NCBI GenBank assembly: GCA_029939785.1
Contig: JAOZSG010000079.1
Coordinates: forward strand, 1-11,517
From: Fidelibacterota bacterium
GTDB lineage: Bacteria > Fidelibacterota > UBA2242 > JAFGTP01
Reading direction: 5' to 3'
Length of the DNA: 11,517 nt
Below are positions 1 through 7,409 of the stretch, piece by piece. Every line of letters begins with the position of its first letter. Position 1 is the stretch's first letter. The translations under genes were made by a program, and so were the position numbers. A model generated the notes under the pieces. It did no database searches, was not told where the DNA came from, and saw nothing but the letters and a program-made list of their open reading frames with translations.

Positions 1-1
1 A

Positions 2-274
2 CAAACAGGTTTAGTATATGGTATTGATGAATATAACTGGGCATGGGACAGTGAAGAATCCCGTGAAAAATTCGATAAGCAACGACTAAATGCAGGTATT
101 GCGAAACGAAATGCATCATTTATGATTGGTGCGTTAATTGTTAATCGTGTTTTAAGTATTATTGATATCATATCCTTAACAAAAGGACAGGTTGAAAACG
201 TCGGTTCTGATTTTGACACAGTATTTATTCCAGGTCGAGAAGTATCAACTCTTTCAATCAATTATACTTTTTAA
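2..274 (+). CDS. 3' end of a putative membrane/envelope protein (partial)
   Basis: An open frame enters from the left edge and stops at TAA 272-274, giving the last 90 residues of a longer protein. A charged stretch (many D, E, K, R; residues about 8-35) is followed by one hydrophobic segment at about residues 39-60 (around MIGALIVNRVLSIIDII). A polar tail ends in alternating residues with a C-terminal phenylalanine (NYTF). The charged helix, the single membrane segment and the final short tail recall DUF5683-type envelope proteins of FCB bacteria, but I do not recognise the family with certainty. The terminal aromatic residue would also fit an outer-membrane protein. The gene stops 17 bases before ecfT and could be co-transcribed with it. 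No function is assigned. Confidence 0.6.
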   Translation, partial: QTGLVYGIDEYNWAWDSEESREKFDKQRLNAGIAKRNASFMIGALIVNRVLSIIDIISLTKGQVENVGSDFDTVFIPGREVSTLSINYTF

Positions 275-291
275 TTTGGAAAAATATTCTT

Positions 292-1035
292 ATGGTTTCA
301 ATTGATCCAAGGGCAAAAATATTATGGGCAATTGGATGTATATTAATTATTTTTAGTTATAATATTTTATTTGCTCAAATATTAATATCCGCCGCAATTT
401 TTCTCTGTATAAAAATTTCCGATATTTCATTTAAATCAATTTACGAAAATATCAAATATATTATATTTTTTTTACCCATAACTTTAATAATTCATTTTTT
501 ATTTACAACAGGATATTTAGTAAATATTTTTAAGCATGGGAATTTTATTCCATCTATAAATAGTTTCATAATTCCCCTGACCTTTACACTTCGACTTGCT
601 AATTTCATGTTTTTAATGTCATGGGTAGTAAAATGGGTAAATTCTAATGGTATTTTGGATAGCATTTATCTTTTATTGAGACCTCTTAGGAAGTTGAAAT
701 TACCTGTAGATGATTTGTTTCAAATAATTTTCATAGCAATTAGATTTTTTCCAATATTACAGGAAGAATACAAACGATTAGATATGAATTGGAAAAATTA
801 TTCAAATACTGGTGCACTTTCTATCAAAAAAAAAGTCATAAATCTTCAGGATATATTAATTCCTCTGATGATTTTCAGTTTCAGGAGATCTGAGACATTA
901 GCAACAGCAATGATGATTCGTGGTTATGGGAAGCAACAACGCACATATTACACTCATCTCAAATTACAATCAAAAGACATTATGTTTATTTTATTTAGTT
1001 TATGTTTTTTTTTATTAATTATTATAACACTTTAA
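292..1035 (+). CDS. ecfT: Energy-coupling factor transporter transmembrane protein EcfT (CbiQ family)
   Basis: This is the membrane coupling subunit of an ECF-type ABC importer. It links two cytoplasmic ATPases (EcfA) to a vitamin- or metal-binding S component. The 247-residue length is usual for the family. The N-terminus carries the typical DPRAKILW start. Hydrophobic segments lie near residues 11-40, 55-77, 93-115 and 228-247. The cytoplasmic coupling region ends in the family hallmark, MMIRGYG (Arg210-Gly211), preceded by RRSETLATA. The start ATG lacks a strong Shine-Dalgarno, having only GGA about 12 bases upstream. truA begins 4 bases after the stop. ecfT next to truA is a well-known arrangement in Firmicutes, where ecfA genes precede it. 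Here no ATPase or S component lies in the window, so the partners must be encoded elsewhere, possibly left of the edge gene. The substrate cannot be inferred. Confidence 0.88.
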   Translation: MVSIDPRAKILWAIGCILIIFSYNILFAQILISAAIFLCIKISDISFKSIYENIKYIIFFLPITLIIHFLFTTGYLVNIFKHGNFIPSINSFIIPLTFTLRLANFMFLMSWVVKWVNSNGILDSIYLLLRPLRKLKLPVDDLFQIIFIAIRFFPILQEEYKRLDMNWKNYSNTGALSIKKKVINLQDILIPLMIFSFRRSETLATAMMIRGYGKQQRTYYTHLKLQSKDIMFILFSLCFFLLIIITL

Positions 1036-1039
1036 CAAT

Positions 1040-1774
1040 ATGAAACGATTTAAGTTAATTATAGAATACGACGGAACAAATTATAGTGGTTGGCAAAAAC
1101 AAGATAATGTTTCTACTGTTCAGGGTACCATTGAACAGGCTCTGACGGAATTAAATAAAGGTAAACGAATAGCAATAATGGGATCTGGTCGAACAGATAC
1201 AGGTGTGCATGCTTTATCCCAGGTTGCTCATTTTGATATAGACACAGAAATTCCGGCAAGAAATATCAGATTAGCATTAAACTCAAAAACTCCATGTGAT
1301 ATTAATATTACAGATTGTATTGAAATTGATTCAGATTTTCATTCAAGATATGATGCAATTCAGAGAGAATATTTATATAAAATAAATACAAAATATTCAG
1401 TAATGAATAGGAATTATACATGGTATATAAAATGGAATTATGATTTCGATTTACTCCAAAAATGTGCAAAAATGTTGATTGGTACACATGATTTTGAAGC
1501 CTTTTGCTTAACATCAGATCAGGCAAAATCAAAAGTCTGTATAATTTATAAATCTGCATGGAAAATAGATGGAAATATATTAAATTATTCGATAGTTGGA
1601 AATCGATTCCTCCACAGTATGGTTCGAATGTTGGTTGGCACTATGATATATGTTGGTACTGGAAAATACAGTTTAGAGGAATTTAAAAACATTCTGAATA
1701 AGGATAAAAATAGAAAACATTGTTTCACTGCCCCTGCGAGAGGACTTTTTCTATATAATGTTAATTACAAATAA
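1040..1774 (+). CDS. truA: tRNA pseudouridine(38-40) synthase TruA
   Basis: TruA isomerises uridine to pseudouridine at positions 38-40 of the tRNA anticodon arm. The 244-residue length matches the family. The N-terminus shows the usual YDGTNYSGWQKQ motif, and the catalytic aspartate is Asp53 in GSGRTDTGVHA. The second-half hallmarks include HDFEAFC near residues 154-160 and FLHSMVRMLVGT near residues 189-200. No key residue is missing. It follows ecfT by 4 bases and is probably translated from the same transcript. It is followed by a 31-base gap before the protease gene. Confidence 0.96.
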   Translation: MKRFKLIIEYDGTNYSGWQKQDNVSTVQGTIEQALTELNKGKRIAIMGSGRTDTGVHALSQVAHFDIDTEIPARNIRLALNSKTPCDINITDCIEIDSDFHSRYDAIQREYLYKINTKYSVMNRNYTWYIKWNYDFDLLQKCAKMLIGTHDFEAFCLTSDQAKSKVCIIYKSAWKIDGNILNYSIVGNRFLHSMVRMLVGTMIYVGTGKYSLEEFKNILNKDKNRKHCFTAPARGLFLYNVNYK

Positions 1775-1805
1775 TCATAGATATTAAATGGGATAAGAAA
1801 AACAG

Positions 1806-2903
1806 ATGAATAAATATTTATTATATATCACAATTTTATTAGCACTATGCTTTTCAATAAGTTACAGTCAATCACAGAATAATATAGCCAACTCCCGTCA
1901 AAATGCAATCACAAATGCAATTTCAAAAGTTTCACCTGCAGTTGCAGGAATTAATGTAACAGAATTAAAGGAAATAAATACAAATCGTTATATGAATGAT
2001 TCCTTTTTCAGTTTACTTTTTCCGGATATGATTCAAAGAAAAAAAGTCACAAGTCTTGGTTCCGGAGTTGTTATTAGCCCTGACGGATATATAGTAACAA
2101 ACGCTCATGTAGTGCAAAATGCTCAGGAAATTATTGTTACTTTAATGAAAGGTATTGAATATAAAGCTCAATTAGTTGGCATAGATAAAATGGCAGATAT
2201 TGCACTCCTGAAAATTAAAAGCGAAAACGATCTTATTTTTGCAAAACTTGGACAATCTGATGATATAATTATTGGAGAATGGAGCATTGCTCTTGGTAAT
2301 CCATTTGGACTATTTGATATTAGTTTCAAACCGACAGCAACAGTAGGTGTAATATCCGGAACTGATCTTGATTTTGGATTACAGCGAAGTGGAAAAGTAT
2401 ATCAGGATATGATTCAAACTGATGCTGCTATTAATACAGGGAATAGCGGTGGTCCTTTAGTAAATTCCAATGGAGAAGTAATTGGAATAAATACTTTTAT
2501 TTTCACAGGCGGTCAATATGATAAAGGTTCAGTTGGAGTTGGTTTTGCTATTCCAATAAACAGAATAAAAGAGATAGTTCTGGAATTAAAAAAATATGGT
2601 AAAGTAAACAGATCCTTTAAAACAGGTCTTGCAGTACAAAATATTGATCCGGCAATAGCGAGATATTTAAAGCTTCCTACCGATCATGGAGTTATTGTAA
2701 CAGAAGTAAAAGAGAATAGTACCGGAGCGAAATCAGGAATCAAAGTTGGCGATGTACTATTGAACATAAATGGAAGAAAAATAAAAAGAGATAGTGATAT
2801 TATTGAATTAATACAGGAAAATTTTTATAAATCAGGTGATTCTATAAAATTTACTGTTTTACGTGGACAAGACGAATTTATTATTGATTTGGAGTTGGAA
2901 TAA
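1806..2903 (+). CDS. HtrA/Deg-family periplasmic serine protease with one PDZ domain
   Basis: This is an envelope protease or chaperone that degrades or refolds damaged exported proteins. Residues 1-21 form a signal peptide (MNK, hydrophobic core, cleavage likely near SYS-QSQ). The trypsin-like domain covers about residues 35-260. Its complete triad is His101 (TNAHVV), Asp131 (ADIALLK) and Ser214 (GNSGGPL). One PDZ domain covers about residues 272-365, with GLAVQNI as its binding-loop start and SGIKVGDVLLNING as its core. DegP and DegQ carry two PDZ domains; this protein has one, like DegS or short HtrA forms. Cys16 is not in a proper lipobox, so I read it as secreted or signal-anchored rather than a lipoprotein. 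The stop lies 2 bases before purB, which suggests co-transcription. The exact Deg subtype cannot be decided from sequence alone, so no symbol is given. Confidence 0.93.
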   Translation: MNKYLLYITILLALCFSISYSQSQNNIANSRQNAITNAISKVSPAVAGINVTELKEINTNRYMNDSFFSLLFPDMIQRKKVTSLGSGVVISPDGYIVTNAHVVQNAQEIIVTLMKGIEYKAQLVGIDKMADIALLKIKSENDLIFAKLGQSDDIIIGEWSIALGNPFGLFDISFKPTATVGVISGTDLDFGLQRSGKVYQDMIQTDAAINTGNSGGPLVNSNGEVIGINTFIFTGGQYDKGSVGVGFAIPINRIKEIVLELKKYGKVNRSFKTGLAVQNIDPAIARYLKLPTDHGVIVTEVKENSTGAKSGIKVGDVLLNINGRKIKRDSDIIELIQENFYKSGDSIKFTVLRGQDEFIIDLELE

Positions 2904-2905
2904 AA

Positions 2906-4195
2906 ATGGTTGAAAGATATACATTGCCTGAAATGGGCAAAATTTGGTCAGAACAAAATAAGTTTGAAACATGGTGGCAGGTTGAATTGGAAGTATGTCG
3001 GGTTCAATATGAACGTGGAGTAATTCCCGCAGAAGATTTTTCAAATATTGAAACAAAAGCGTCTTTCAAAGTTGAACGTATTTTGGATATTGAAGAAGAA
3101 GTAAAACATGATGTAATAGCTTTTTTGACAAATATCGCTGAAAACGTAGGTGAATCTTCAAGATATATTCACAAAGGAATGACCTCTTCAGATTTACTCG
3201 ACACTGCACTTGCCATTCAAATGACTCAGTCTGGTGAATTATTAAGAAAAAGAATTGTAAAATTAATAGATGTATTGGAAAAAAGAGCAGAGGAATTCAA
3301 ACACACACTCATGATTGGTAGGACTCATGGAATTCATGCAGAACCTATTACATTTGGTTTAAAATTTCTTATCTGGAAAAAAGAGATGGAGCGAAATCTC
3401 AGAAGATTTGATCTTGCTGTGGAAGATATAAAAGTTGGTCAAATTTCCGGAGCAGTTGGAACATATCAACATCTTGATCCGATTGTGGAGGAAATGACAT
3501 GTAAAAATCTTGGGTTGGAAGCAGCACCAATAAGTAATCAGGTTATTCAGAGAGATCGACATGCTGCTTTTATATCATGCATGGCAATTATTGGTACTAC
3601 TCTTGACAAAATTGCTACAGAGGTCAGACATTTACAGAGAACAGAAGTTTTAGAAGCAGAAGAGTTTTTTTCAAAAGGTCAAAAGGGATCTTCCGCAATG
3701 CCACATAAGAGAAATCCCATATTGACCGAAAGAATTTGCGGAATGGCAAGATTATTAAGAGGATACGCTATTACAGCAATGGAAAATGTGGCACTTTGGC
3801 ATGAAAGAGATATTTCTCATTCATCTGCCGAAAGAGTGATATTACCAGATGGATGCATTACTCTTGATTTCCTACTTGCACAAACCACAAAAGTTATAGA
3901 AAATCTGGTTGCTTATCCTGAAAATATGATGAAAAATCTTAACCAAACTAAAGGCTTAATATTTTCTCAGGAAGTATTATTAGCACTTGTACAAAAAGGA
4001 CTTTTACGAGAAACAGCATATAAACTGGTACAGGAAAATGCAATGCAAGTTTGGGAAAAAGACATGGACTTCAAACAACTTTTGTTAGAAGACAAGAAAA
4101 TCAGAGAATATTTGAATGAAAAAGAAATAGTTAAATTATTTGATCTTGATAAAATTTTAAAACGTGTTGACATTATTTATAAAAAAACAGCATAA
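2906..4195 (+). CDS. purB: Adenylosuccinate lyase PurB
   Basis: PurB acts twice in purine synthesis: it cleaves SAICAR to AICAR plus fumarate, and adenylosuccinate to AMP plus fumarate. The 429-residue length is that of the short bacterial type, as in Bacillus. The N-terminus (RYTLPEMGKIWSEQNKF) is typical. Conserved catalytic features are TSSDLLDTA, His141 in GRTHGIHAEP, and the fumarase/aspartase-superfamily signature GSSAMPHKRNP at residues 261-271, with Ser262/Ser263 in the flexible catalytic loop. The start ATG follows the protease stop by 2 bases, with a GGAGTTGGA stretch just upstream that can serve as ribosome binding site. purC follows 11 bases downstream, and its product is PurB's substrate. 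Confidence 0.97.
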   Translation: MVERYTLPEMGKIWSEQNKFETWWQVELEVCRVQYERGVIPAEDFSNIETKASFKVERILDIEEEVKHDVIAFLTNIAENVGESSRYIHKGMTSSDLLDTALAIQMTQSGELLRKRIVKLIDVLEKRAEEFKHTLMIGRTHGIHAEPITFGLKFLIWKKEMERNLRRFDLAVEDIKVGQISGAVGTYQHLDPIVEEMTCKNLGLEAAPISNQVIQRDRHAAFISCMAIIGTTLDKIATEVRHLQRTEVLEAEEFFSKGQKGSSAMPHKRNPILTERICGMARLLRGYAITAMENVALWHERDISHSSAERVILPDGCITLDFLLAQTTKVIENLVAYPENMMKNLNQTKGLIFSQEVLLALVQKGLLRETAYKLVQENAMQVWEKDMDFKQLLLEDKKIREYLNEKEIVKLFDLDKILKRVDIIYKKTA

Positions 4196-4206
4196 ATGAG
4201 GACAAA

Positions 4207-4911
4207 ATGAAAAGATTAGAAAAACTTTATGAAGGCAAAGCAAAAGTAATTTTTAAAACAGACAATCCTGATTTAGTCATTCAGTATTTTAAAGATGATG
4301 CAACAGCATTTGATGGAGTAAAAAAAGATACTGTAAATGGAAAAGGAGTTGCAAACAATAGTATTAGTTCAAAACTATTTGAATTAATGAAAAAAAACGG
4401 AATTGAAACACATTACGAAGAAAAATTATCAGACAATGAAATGCTTGTAAAAAGAGTAGAAATTATTCAAACTGAAACTATTGTCAGAAATATCTCAGCA
4501 GGAAGTTTTTGCAGAAGATATGGATTTGATGAAGGGGTGGAATTTGAAGCACCAACTGTAGAGTTTTCCTATAAAAGCGATGAGTATCATGATCCTCTAA
4601 TGTGCGATGACCATATTCGTGTAATGGGTCTTGCTACCGAAGACGAAATATTCCAAATGCGTACAATGGCTCTAAAAATTAATCAAATATTACAAACATT
4701 TTTTGATTCAATTGGAATTACAGTAGTTGATTTTAAAGTTGAATTTGGTAGATATAAAGGTCGTATAATATTAGCTGACGAAATATCTCCGGATACATGT
4801 CGTTTCTGGGATAAAGTAACCAAGAAAAAACTGGATAAAGACAGGTTTCGATATGACCTTGGAGATGTAGAAGAAACTTATGCTGAAATGATGAAAAGAA
4901 TTGGAGACTGA
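4207..4911 (+). CDS. purC: Phosphoribosylaminoimidazole-succinocarboxamide synthase PurC
   Basis: PurC (SAICAR synthase) joins CAIR and aspartate using ATP, the step immediately before PurB. The 234 residues match the compact bacterial form. Visible family motifs are LYEGKAK at the N-terminus, RNISAGSFCRRYG in the middle, DPLMCDDHI, the nucleotide/metal region DFKVEFGR, and LADEISPDTCRFWD near the C-terminus. A GAGGAC ribosome binding site lies 5 bases before the ATG. The stop TGA overlaps the ATG of the next gene by one base (TGATG), so translation is probably coupled. Confidence 0.97.
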   Translation: MKRLEKLYEGKAKVIFKTDNPDLVIQYFKDDATAFDGVKKDTVNGKGVANNSISSKLFELMKKNGIETHYEEKLSDNEMLVKRVEIIQTETIVRNISAGSFCRRYGFDEGVEFEAPTVEFSYKSDEYHDPLMCDDHIRVMGLATEDEIFQMRTMALKINQILQTFFDSIGITVVDFKVEFGRYKGRIILADEISPDTCRFWDKVTKKKLDKDRFRYDLGDVEETYAEMMKRIGD

Positions 4912-5171
4912 TGTTGCTAGCCAAAGAAGGATATAAAATAGTTATGACAGTATTGGTAATAGCTGTTATACTAAGTACTTTAATAATAATTTTTCCTTAT
5001 TTATTTATAAAAATAATTGCAGTTATATCAGTAATTGCCTTTCTTTTTGTATTTTGGTTTTTCCGTAATCCGGAACAAAATACAAATCAGGAACCGACTG
5101 ATGTTGATTTACAAGTATCTGCCGAACAAAAACTAAAAGCAGATGAACATAGTATTGGAGTATTTAAATGA
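4911..5171 (+). CDS. Small membrane protein resembling the N-terminal anchor of phosphatidylserine decarboxylase, catalytic domain absent
   Basis: The 86-residue protein opens with AKEGY, followed by two hydrophobic segments (about residues 11-31 and 33-50) that end in FFRNPEQ. This matches the layout of the short (about 210-230 residue) phosphatidylserine decarboxylases, which start with a similar AKEGY, two helices and FFRDPER before the catalytic domain. In those proteins a VSPADGK-like stretch comes next; here a degenerate VSAEQKLK can be seen. The protein then stops at residue 86, with no conserved His and no LGST/GSS-type self-processing site. Its end overlaps the pssA start by 4 bases (ATGA), so there is no room for a missing 3' half and no sign of a frameshifted continuation. 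Placement before pssA fits a psd origin, because psd-pssA is a common pair. It could be a deletion derivative, a conserved small PssA partner, or chance resemblance. Decarboxylase activity is not expected. Confidence 0.72.
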   Translation: MLLAKEGYKIVMTVLVIAVILSTLIIIFPYLFIKIIAVISVIAFLFVFWFFRNPEQNTNQEPTDVDLQVSAEQKLKADEHSIGVFK

Positions 5172-5887
5172 GAAAATTTAAACGTTCCTTTATTCCTAGT
5201 CTTTTCACAGTTTTAAATCTTTTTTCAGGCTTTTTAGCAATTTTACAGATTATAGAAAAAAACTATATAACAGCAGTTTTATTGATTATTCTTGCCGGTA
5301 CATTTGATTTTCTGGATGGAAAAATTGCCAGATGGCTTCATGAAGAATCAGAGTTTGGAATTCAGATTGATTCTCTTGCAGACATTGTTTCATTTTGTGC
5401 TGCACCTGCATTGCTGATTAATAATATTTATTCATCAGAACTTGGTATTATTGGAAATATTATAAGTTTTTTCCCATTACTTTTTGGTGCAGTCAGATTA
5501 GCCCGATTCAATGTTATTGCATCTACTGAACCCAAAAAATATTTCACAGGATTACCTGTCCCGGCAGCAGCTGTGACAATTGGTGCATTTGTCTGGTTTA
5601 ATTATAATCTAAACAACTCTTACGGAGATGCAAAAATTGCCCTGCCATTAGTTGTTATCATCTCTTTTCTTATGATAACAAACATTAGGTTTGCGAAAAT
5701 TCCAGGAATTTATTTTGGAAAAGATATTTTAAAAACTTTGAAATCTATATTTATTCTTTTTAGCATTATAATGACAATTATTTTCGGTGGATTGTACCAA
5801 TTACCCTTTTTAGGTGCTTATATAATTGGCAGTATTATCAACTGGATGATAGGCTATGAAGACACAGAATTAATAACAGAACAATAG
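5168..5887 (+). CDS. pssA: CDP-diacylglycerol-serine O-phosphatidyltransferase PssA
   Basis: PssA makes phosphatidylserine from CDP-diacylglycerol and L-serine in the inner membrane, the first step toward phosphatidylethanolamine. The 239 residues contain several membrane helices. The complete CDP-alcohol phosphotransferase signature is visible: Asp47, Asp50-Gly51, Ala54-Arg55, then eight residues, Gly64, Asp68 and Asp72 (D-x2-DG-x2-AR-x8-G-x3-D-x3-D). The N-terminus (FIPSLFTVLNLFSGFLAI) is typical of the Bacillus-type PssA rather than the E. coli phospholipase-D-like enzyme, and the motif PEPKKYFTGLPVP-like region (TEPKKYFTGLPVP) supports PssA over other family members. The start overlaps the upstream gene by 4 bases, implying coupled translation. 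Confidence 0.93.
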   Translation: MRKFKRSFIPSLFTVLNLFSGFLAILQIIEKNYITAVLLIILAGTFDFLDGKIARWLHEESEFGIQIDSLADIVSFCAAPALLINNIYSSELGIIGNIISFFPLLFGAVRLARFNVIASTEPKKYFTGLPVPAAAVTIGAFVWFNYNLNNSYGDAKIALPLVVIISFLMITNIRFAKIPGIYFGKDILKTLKSIFILFSIIMTIIFGGLYQLPFLGAYIIGSIINWMIGYEDTELITEQ

Positions 5888-5900
5888 AAAGGTATATTTT

Positions 5901-6155
5901 ATGTGGAGTGCAAAAATAATTGTTGAATATAAAGAAGGGATTTTAGATCCTGAAGCAAAAACAATCCAGAGAGCTTTTGACAATTTAGGTTATAATGATA
6001 TTAATAAAATTCAAACTGGTCGTTATTTCAAATTAAATTTTGAGAATGCAATAAAAAAAGAAGAGGCTGACGTAAATGTAAAAGAGGTATGTGATAAACT
6101 ACTATCAAATCCTGTAATTGAAAACTACACTTATGAATTAGAAGAGGTTTCCTGA
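5901..6155 (+). CDS. purS: Phosphoribosylformylglycinamidine synthase subunit PurS
   Basis: PurS is the small bridging subunit of the three-part FGAM synthase (PurS-PurQ-PurL). It helps transfer ammonia from PurQ to PurL. The 84-residue length is typical. The family pattern is seen in VEYKEGILDPEAKTI (residues about 8-22), followed by a GY..I..I..GRYF stretch and a C-terminal NPVIENYTYELEE. An AGAAAGG ribosome binding site lies about 9 bases before the ATG. The stop overlaps the purQ ATG by one base (TGATG). Confidence 0.95.
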   Translation: MWSAKIIVEYKEGILDPEAKTIQRAFDNLGYNDINKIQTGRYFKLNFENAIKKEEADVNVKEVCDKLLSNPVIENYTYELEEVS

Positions 6156-6841
6156 TGAAAAAAGTAGGAGTTGTTGTTTTTCCGGGATCAAATTGTGACT
6201 ATGATGTCTATAATGTTATAAAAAAAGTATTAAAATTAGATGCAGAATACATCTGGCATAAAGAAACAGCATTAAGACATTATGATGCAATAGTATTACC
6301 TGGAGGTTTTTCTTTTGGTGATCATCTCAGAGCAGGAGCAGTTGCACGTTTTTCACCTGTCATGCAAGAGGTAATAAATTTTGCAAATATTGGAAAACCG
6401 GTAATTGGAATTTGTAACGGATTTCAGGTTTTACTTGAGGCAAATCTTTTACCAGGTGCATTGATAACAAATAAACATTTACGTTTTTTATGCCGTGATA
6501 CTTTTTTAAAAGTAAAGAATAATAAAACATTATTTACAAGTAATTATAAAGAAAATGAAATAATAAAAATGCCAATAGCACATTATACAGGAAATTATTT
6601 TGCAAATGAAGATACATATAAGCAACTATTGGATACTAATAGTATAGTATTCCAATATTCAAATACAAATGGTGATATATCTGATGATACAAATCCTAAT
6701 GGATCAGCACATAATATTGCAGGAATAATAAATGAAAAAGGAAATGTACTTGGAATGATGCCACATCCGGAAAGAGCTTGTGAAGCTATTCTTGGTTCTG
6801 ATACTGGTATTGGTGTTTTTAGTTCTATGTTAGGAGTATAA
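6155..6841 (+). CDS. purQ: Phosphoribosylformylglycinamidine synthase subunit PurQ (glutaminase)
   Basis: PurQ hydrolyses glutamine to feed ammonia to PurL in the FGAR to FGAM step. It is a class I glutamine amidotransferase of 228 residues, the usual size of the stand-alone subunit. The nucleophile is Cys87 in GICNGFQVL; His204 and Glu206 (MMPHPERA) complete the triad. Other family marks are FPGSNCDYD near the N-terminus and LPGGFSFGDHLRAGA (about residues 48-62). The gene directly follows purS with a one-base overlap. purL, the synthetase partner, does not follow here and must lie elsewhere. Confidence 0.97.
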   Translation: MKKVGVVVFPGSNCDYDVYNVIKKVLKLDAEYIWHKETALRHYDAIVLPGGFSFGDHLRAGAVARFSPVMQEVINFANIGKPVIGICNGFQVLLEANLLPGALITNKHLRFLCRDTFLKVKNNKTLFTSNYKENEIIKMPIAHYTGNYFANEDTYKQLLDTNSIVFQYSNTNGDISDDTNPNGSAHNIAGIINEKGNVLGMMPHPERACEAILGSDTGIGVFSSMLGV

Positions 6842-6842
6842 T

Positions 6843-7121
6843 ATGATAGTCCAAAATAAAACAAAGGTAACAATTTTAATTGCAATTGGTTCTCTGCTTC
6901 TTGGGGCAGTTATCGGTTCATTTGCAGGAGAATTAATAAAAGCTGCTATTCCAAATGGTATCGTAAAGGAAGTATTTCTTCGCTCTATTGATATTTCGAT
7001 GGGACCCGCAGCATTGGATTTAATAATGTTTACAATTACTCTGGGAATTTCTTTTAAAATTAATTTAATTGGAATTGTTGGAATCGGAGCAGCATATTAC
7101 TTATTAAGGTTTTGGAGATAA
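6843..7121 (+). CDS. DUF4321 family small membrane protein
   Basis: This is a 92-residue protein of unknown function. It has a hydrophobic helix near residues 10-32 (LIAIGSLLLGAVIGSFAGEL), a short soluble loop, and a hydrophobic C-terminal half (about residues 53-90) including TITLGISFKINLIGIVGIG. The GSLLG...GELI start, the central L-D-L-x-MFTITLGISFK stretch and the closing RFWR fit the DUF4321 family as I know it. It starts 1 base after the purQ stop, and an AGGAG site inside the end of purQ (6833-6837) fits this ATG. DUF4321 genes are often found beside tatA, as here, which hints at an envelope role, but none is established. Confidence 0.8.
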   Translation: MIVQNKTKVTILIAIGSLLLGAVIGSFAGELIKAAIPNGIVKEVFLRSIDISMGPAALDLIMFTITLGISFKINLIGIVGIGAAYYLLRFWR

Positions 7122-7132
7122 AAAAATAATAA

Positions 7133-7137
7133 AGGAG
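7133..7137 (+). promoter_or_regulatory. Strong Shine-Dalgarno of tatA
   Basis: AGGAG (within AAAGGAG) sits 7 bases before the tatA ATG at 7145. It is the clearest ribosome binding site in a window where most genes have weak sites or rely on overlap with the gene before. It fixes the tatA start and suggests relatively strong, independent initiation. Confidence 0.7.
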
Positions 7138-7144
7138 AATAAAA

Positions 7145-7402
7145 ATGGGTGCATTAGGCGGATCTGAAGTAGTAATTATAGTATTGATTTTATTGCTATT
7201 ATTTGGAGCAAAAAGACTTCCTGAACTTGCAAAAGGTCTGGGAAAAAGCATAAAAGAATTTAAAAAAGCTACAACAGACATTCAGGATGAGATAGAAAAC
7301 GCAGGAAAATTTAACGACAAAATTAATTACAATAATACTGTAAATTCAAATACACAGGATAATAGTAAGCCAAATCAGGAAAAAGATACAAAACAAGGTT
7401 AA
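7145..7402 (+). CDS. tatA: Sec-independent protein translocase protein TatA/E
   Basis: TatA forms the pore-like assembly of the twin-arginine translocase, which exports folded proteins. The 85-residue protein has a single short membrane helix (about residues 7-20, SEVVIIVLILLLLF), the conserved Phe-Gly hinge (FGAKRLPELAKGLGKSI), an amphipathic helix to about residue 45, and a polar, asparagine-rich tail. The short length and the LPELAKGLG motif favour TatA/E over TatB, although Glu8 is also seen in TatB proteins. No tatC is present in the window. The tail runs to within 8 bases of a decayed regulator fragment, so its last residues may have been altered by the rearrangement that brought the fragment here. 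Confidence 0.93.
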   Translation: MGALGGSEVVIIVLILLLLFGAKRLPELAKGLGKSIKEFKKATTDIQDEIENAGKFNDKINYNNTVNSNTQDNSKPNQEKDTKQG

Positions 7403-7409
7403 GAGACTT

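Noticed and set aside
1806..1860. Lipoprotein signal in the HtrA-type protease
   Set aside because: The cysteine at residue 16 is preceded by Leu rather than Gly/Ala/Ser, and the cleavage region fits an ordinary signal peptide better.
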